This document shows positions 63,260 through 64,000 of a stretch of DNA of 64,000 nucleotides, piece by piece (the stretch's first letter is position 1; each line of letters starts with the position of its first letter). A program made the translations under genes and the position numbers. The notes under the pieces were generated by a model that made no database searches, had not been told where the DNA came from, and saw only the letters and a list, made by a program, of their open reading frames with translations. This DNA is from Gammaproteobacteria bacterium. Its GTDB lineage: Bacteria > Pseudomonadota > Gammaproteobacteria > DRLM01. The stretch spans positions 21,839 through 85,838 of the forward strand of contig JAHFRV010000008.1 of assembly GCA_023266095.1 (NCBI GenBank), in the 5' to 3' direction.

Positions 63260-63522
63260 GTGTTGAGGCCACCAGCTAAGCCGATGGGGTCAGAAGTGGT
63301 ATACCTTCCGGTCGAAGGATCATAATCCCTGAAGTAGTTGTAATGAACTCGGCCATACGACGGCTCCGGCTTAACTTCCGGTTTTTCCTTTTGCGTTCCG
63401 GCAGTTAAGTTGGGATTTTCCCAGACGAGCCGGGGCCTGGGCCGTTTTTCGCCTAAAGGCGGTTTTCGGCTTAGCTTTTCATCTTCCAGGTTGAGCTTGA
63501 GCGCGGCAGACATGAGCCGCAT
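63256..63522 (-). pseudogene. Rhs repeat-associated core remnant
   Basis: 88 codons. The C-terminal part HYNYFRDYDPSTGRYTTSDP followed by IGLAGGLN is the RHS-repeat-associated core; everything N-terminal to it (the YD-repeat barrel) is missing. The first 60 residues are Lys/Pro/Arg-rich and do not resemble an Rhs barrel. It stops prematurely at 63256 through the frameshift described for the toxin tip. No ribosome site precedes the ATG at 63522. Confidence 0.7.
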
Positions 63523-63566
63523 TGTAGCGCAGCGGGCCGGAGATGTCCGTCTTTTAGCCGCTGATT

Positions 63567-63588
63567 CCAGGGCGCAGCAGCGCCCTGG
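63567..63588. other. Perfect 9-bp hairpin
   Basis: CCAGGGCGC (63567-63575) and GCGCCCTGG (63580-63588) with the four-base loop AGCA. There is no T-run on either strand. It lies between the Rhs remnant and the primase remnant; its role is unknown. Confidence 0.5.
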
Positions 63589-63599
63589 AGTGAGGCCGG

Positions 63600-63782
63600 T
63601 TACAGGTGATACGGCGTGCCTTCGCGCAAGTTATCGTTGATCTTGCGGCCGTAAACCTCGGTGACTTCGCCGCGCGCGTTGATCACCGGGATCACCAGCG
63701 AGCCACTAAAGTGCTCGTGACCGGACGCGCGATACAAGCCCAGCCGCTGCAACTGGCCGCGGATGCCGTTCATTACGTTCAT
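63600..63782 (-). pseudogene. DNA primase/toprim-type gene remnant
   Basis: 60 codons. YRASGHEHFSGSLVIPVINA followed by TEVYGRKINDNLREGTPYH resembles the centre of mobile-element primases with a toprim domain; both the N-terminal zinc-finger part and the C-terminal catalytic part are absent. It ends in a TAA exactly where similarity to the family should continue. The left end abuts the palindromic repeat at 63786-63814, suggesting a rearrangement point. Confidence 0.6.
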
Positions 63783-63785
63783 TTG

Positions 63786-63814
63786 TTCCGCGTGGGCACA
63801 AACATCGCGCCCAC
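63786..63814. repeat. Palindromic dispersed repeat, copy 2
   Basis: TTCCGCGTGGGCACAAACA (63786-63804), identical to 60191-60209, with the inverted repeat GTGGGCAC (63792-63799) / GCGCCCAC (63807-63814, one mismatch), followed by CCTACT. It separates the primase remnant from the IS30 fragment. Confidence 0.7.
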
Positions 63815-63822
63815 CCTACTAG

Positions 63823-64000
63823 GCTAAACATTTGAACCGCTCGGCATCGACGCTCGCGCGCGAACTCAAACGCAATGGATGGGTTCGTCCGCAGAGCCGT
63901 TGTGGCCCGGGACGTCCACGCATTGCCGGCAGGTACCGTGCCGAAGGGGCACACAAGCGTGCTCGTACCTGTACAGCCAAGCCACGCGTTGTCCGGCGCC
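63823..64000 (+). mobile_element. IS30-family transposase fragment, 5-prime truncated, runs off right edge
   Basis: From 63823 the plus-strand frame reads AKHLNRSASTLARELKRNGW, then RPQSRCGPGRPRIAG and a YRAEGAHKRAR segment: the end of the N-terminal HTH and the following linker of IS30-type transposases. A TAG (63820-63822) and the palindromic repeat replace the first 30 or so residues, so the element is already broken at its start. The rest lies beyond the window. Confidence 0.75.

Noticed and set aside
1..64000. CRISPR array, phage structural genes, or a c-di-GMP riboswitch
   Set aside because: No regularly spaced repeats, no phage module, and no recognisable riboswitch core seen on either strand.

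Overview
The window is almost entirely a single flagellar and chemotaxis island of a gammaproteobacterium. Evidence for the lineage is the pseudomonad/vibrio-type regulatory hierarchy: FleQ, FleS/FleR, FliA and FleN, the FlhF-FleN polar-placement pair, a MotC/MotD-type stator, and the gene orders fleN-fliA-cheYZA-cheB-motCD-parC-parP-cheW and cheR-cheV / flgA-flgM-flgN-flgZ. Base composition is moderately GC-rich. I cannot name a genus.

Layout. 1-2170: the AmmeMemoRadiSam trio, with a radical-SAM enzyme leaving the left edge on the minus strand and Memo-like and AMMECR1-like genes divergent on plus. 2367-3269: a GYF_2-TM-pentapeptide-repeat protein. 3375-6694 (+): a FliK-like/FhlB pair and a REC-GGDEF-EAL regulator behind a textbook sigma-28 promoter. 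6715-18578 (-): DUF2802, a small protein, CheW, ParP/ParC-like proteins, MotD, MotC, CheB, CheA, CheZ, CheY, FliA, FleN and FlhF. 18633-33087 (-): the export apparatus, switch, MS ring and ATPase complex (flhA, flhB, fliRQPONML, fliKJIHGFE). 33131-38887 (-): regulators and chaperones (fleR, fleS, fleQ, atypical PilZ protein, fliT, fliS). 38984-54863 (-): cap, FlaG, flagellin, hook-filament junction, rings, hook and rod (fliD, flaG, fliC, flgL to flgB). 55051-59547: cheR and cheV (-) diverging from flgA, flgM, flgN and flgZ (+). 59635-59710: tRNA-Ala(CGC).

Downstream of the tRNA the character changes to a gene-poor accessory zone: a secreted cohesin-like/PKD/CARDB protein, a decayed Rhs tip joined through a frameshift to a type-24 polymorphic toxin with a translationally coupled Imm53-like immunity gene, a primase remnant, and an IS30-family transposase fragment running off the right edge. 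Related palindromic repeats are scattered here. Two of them share an exact 19-nt string and bracket most of the zone.

How it works together. Promoter matches by eye support the usual hierarchy: a sigma-70-like promoter ahead of fleQ; sigma-54 (-24/-12) sites ahead of fleS, flgB and flgA; and sigma-28 (FliA) sites ahead of fliC, cheV, flgM and the REC-GGDEF-EAL gene. Cyclic di-GMP appears to feed in at several points: FleQ carries the LFRS and post-Walker KExxxRN motifs, FlgZ is a YcgR-type PilZ brake, an atypical PilZ protein sits between fliT and fleQ, and the EAL enzyme is placed by its promoter in the late class. No methyl-accepting receptor, no motAB pair and no flagellin-glycosylation genes are present in the window. 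The rest of the window reads as ordinary, intact flagellar biology. The least explained parts are the small proteins near cheW and fliK, and the post-tRNA zone.
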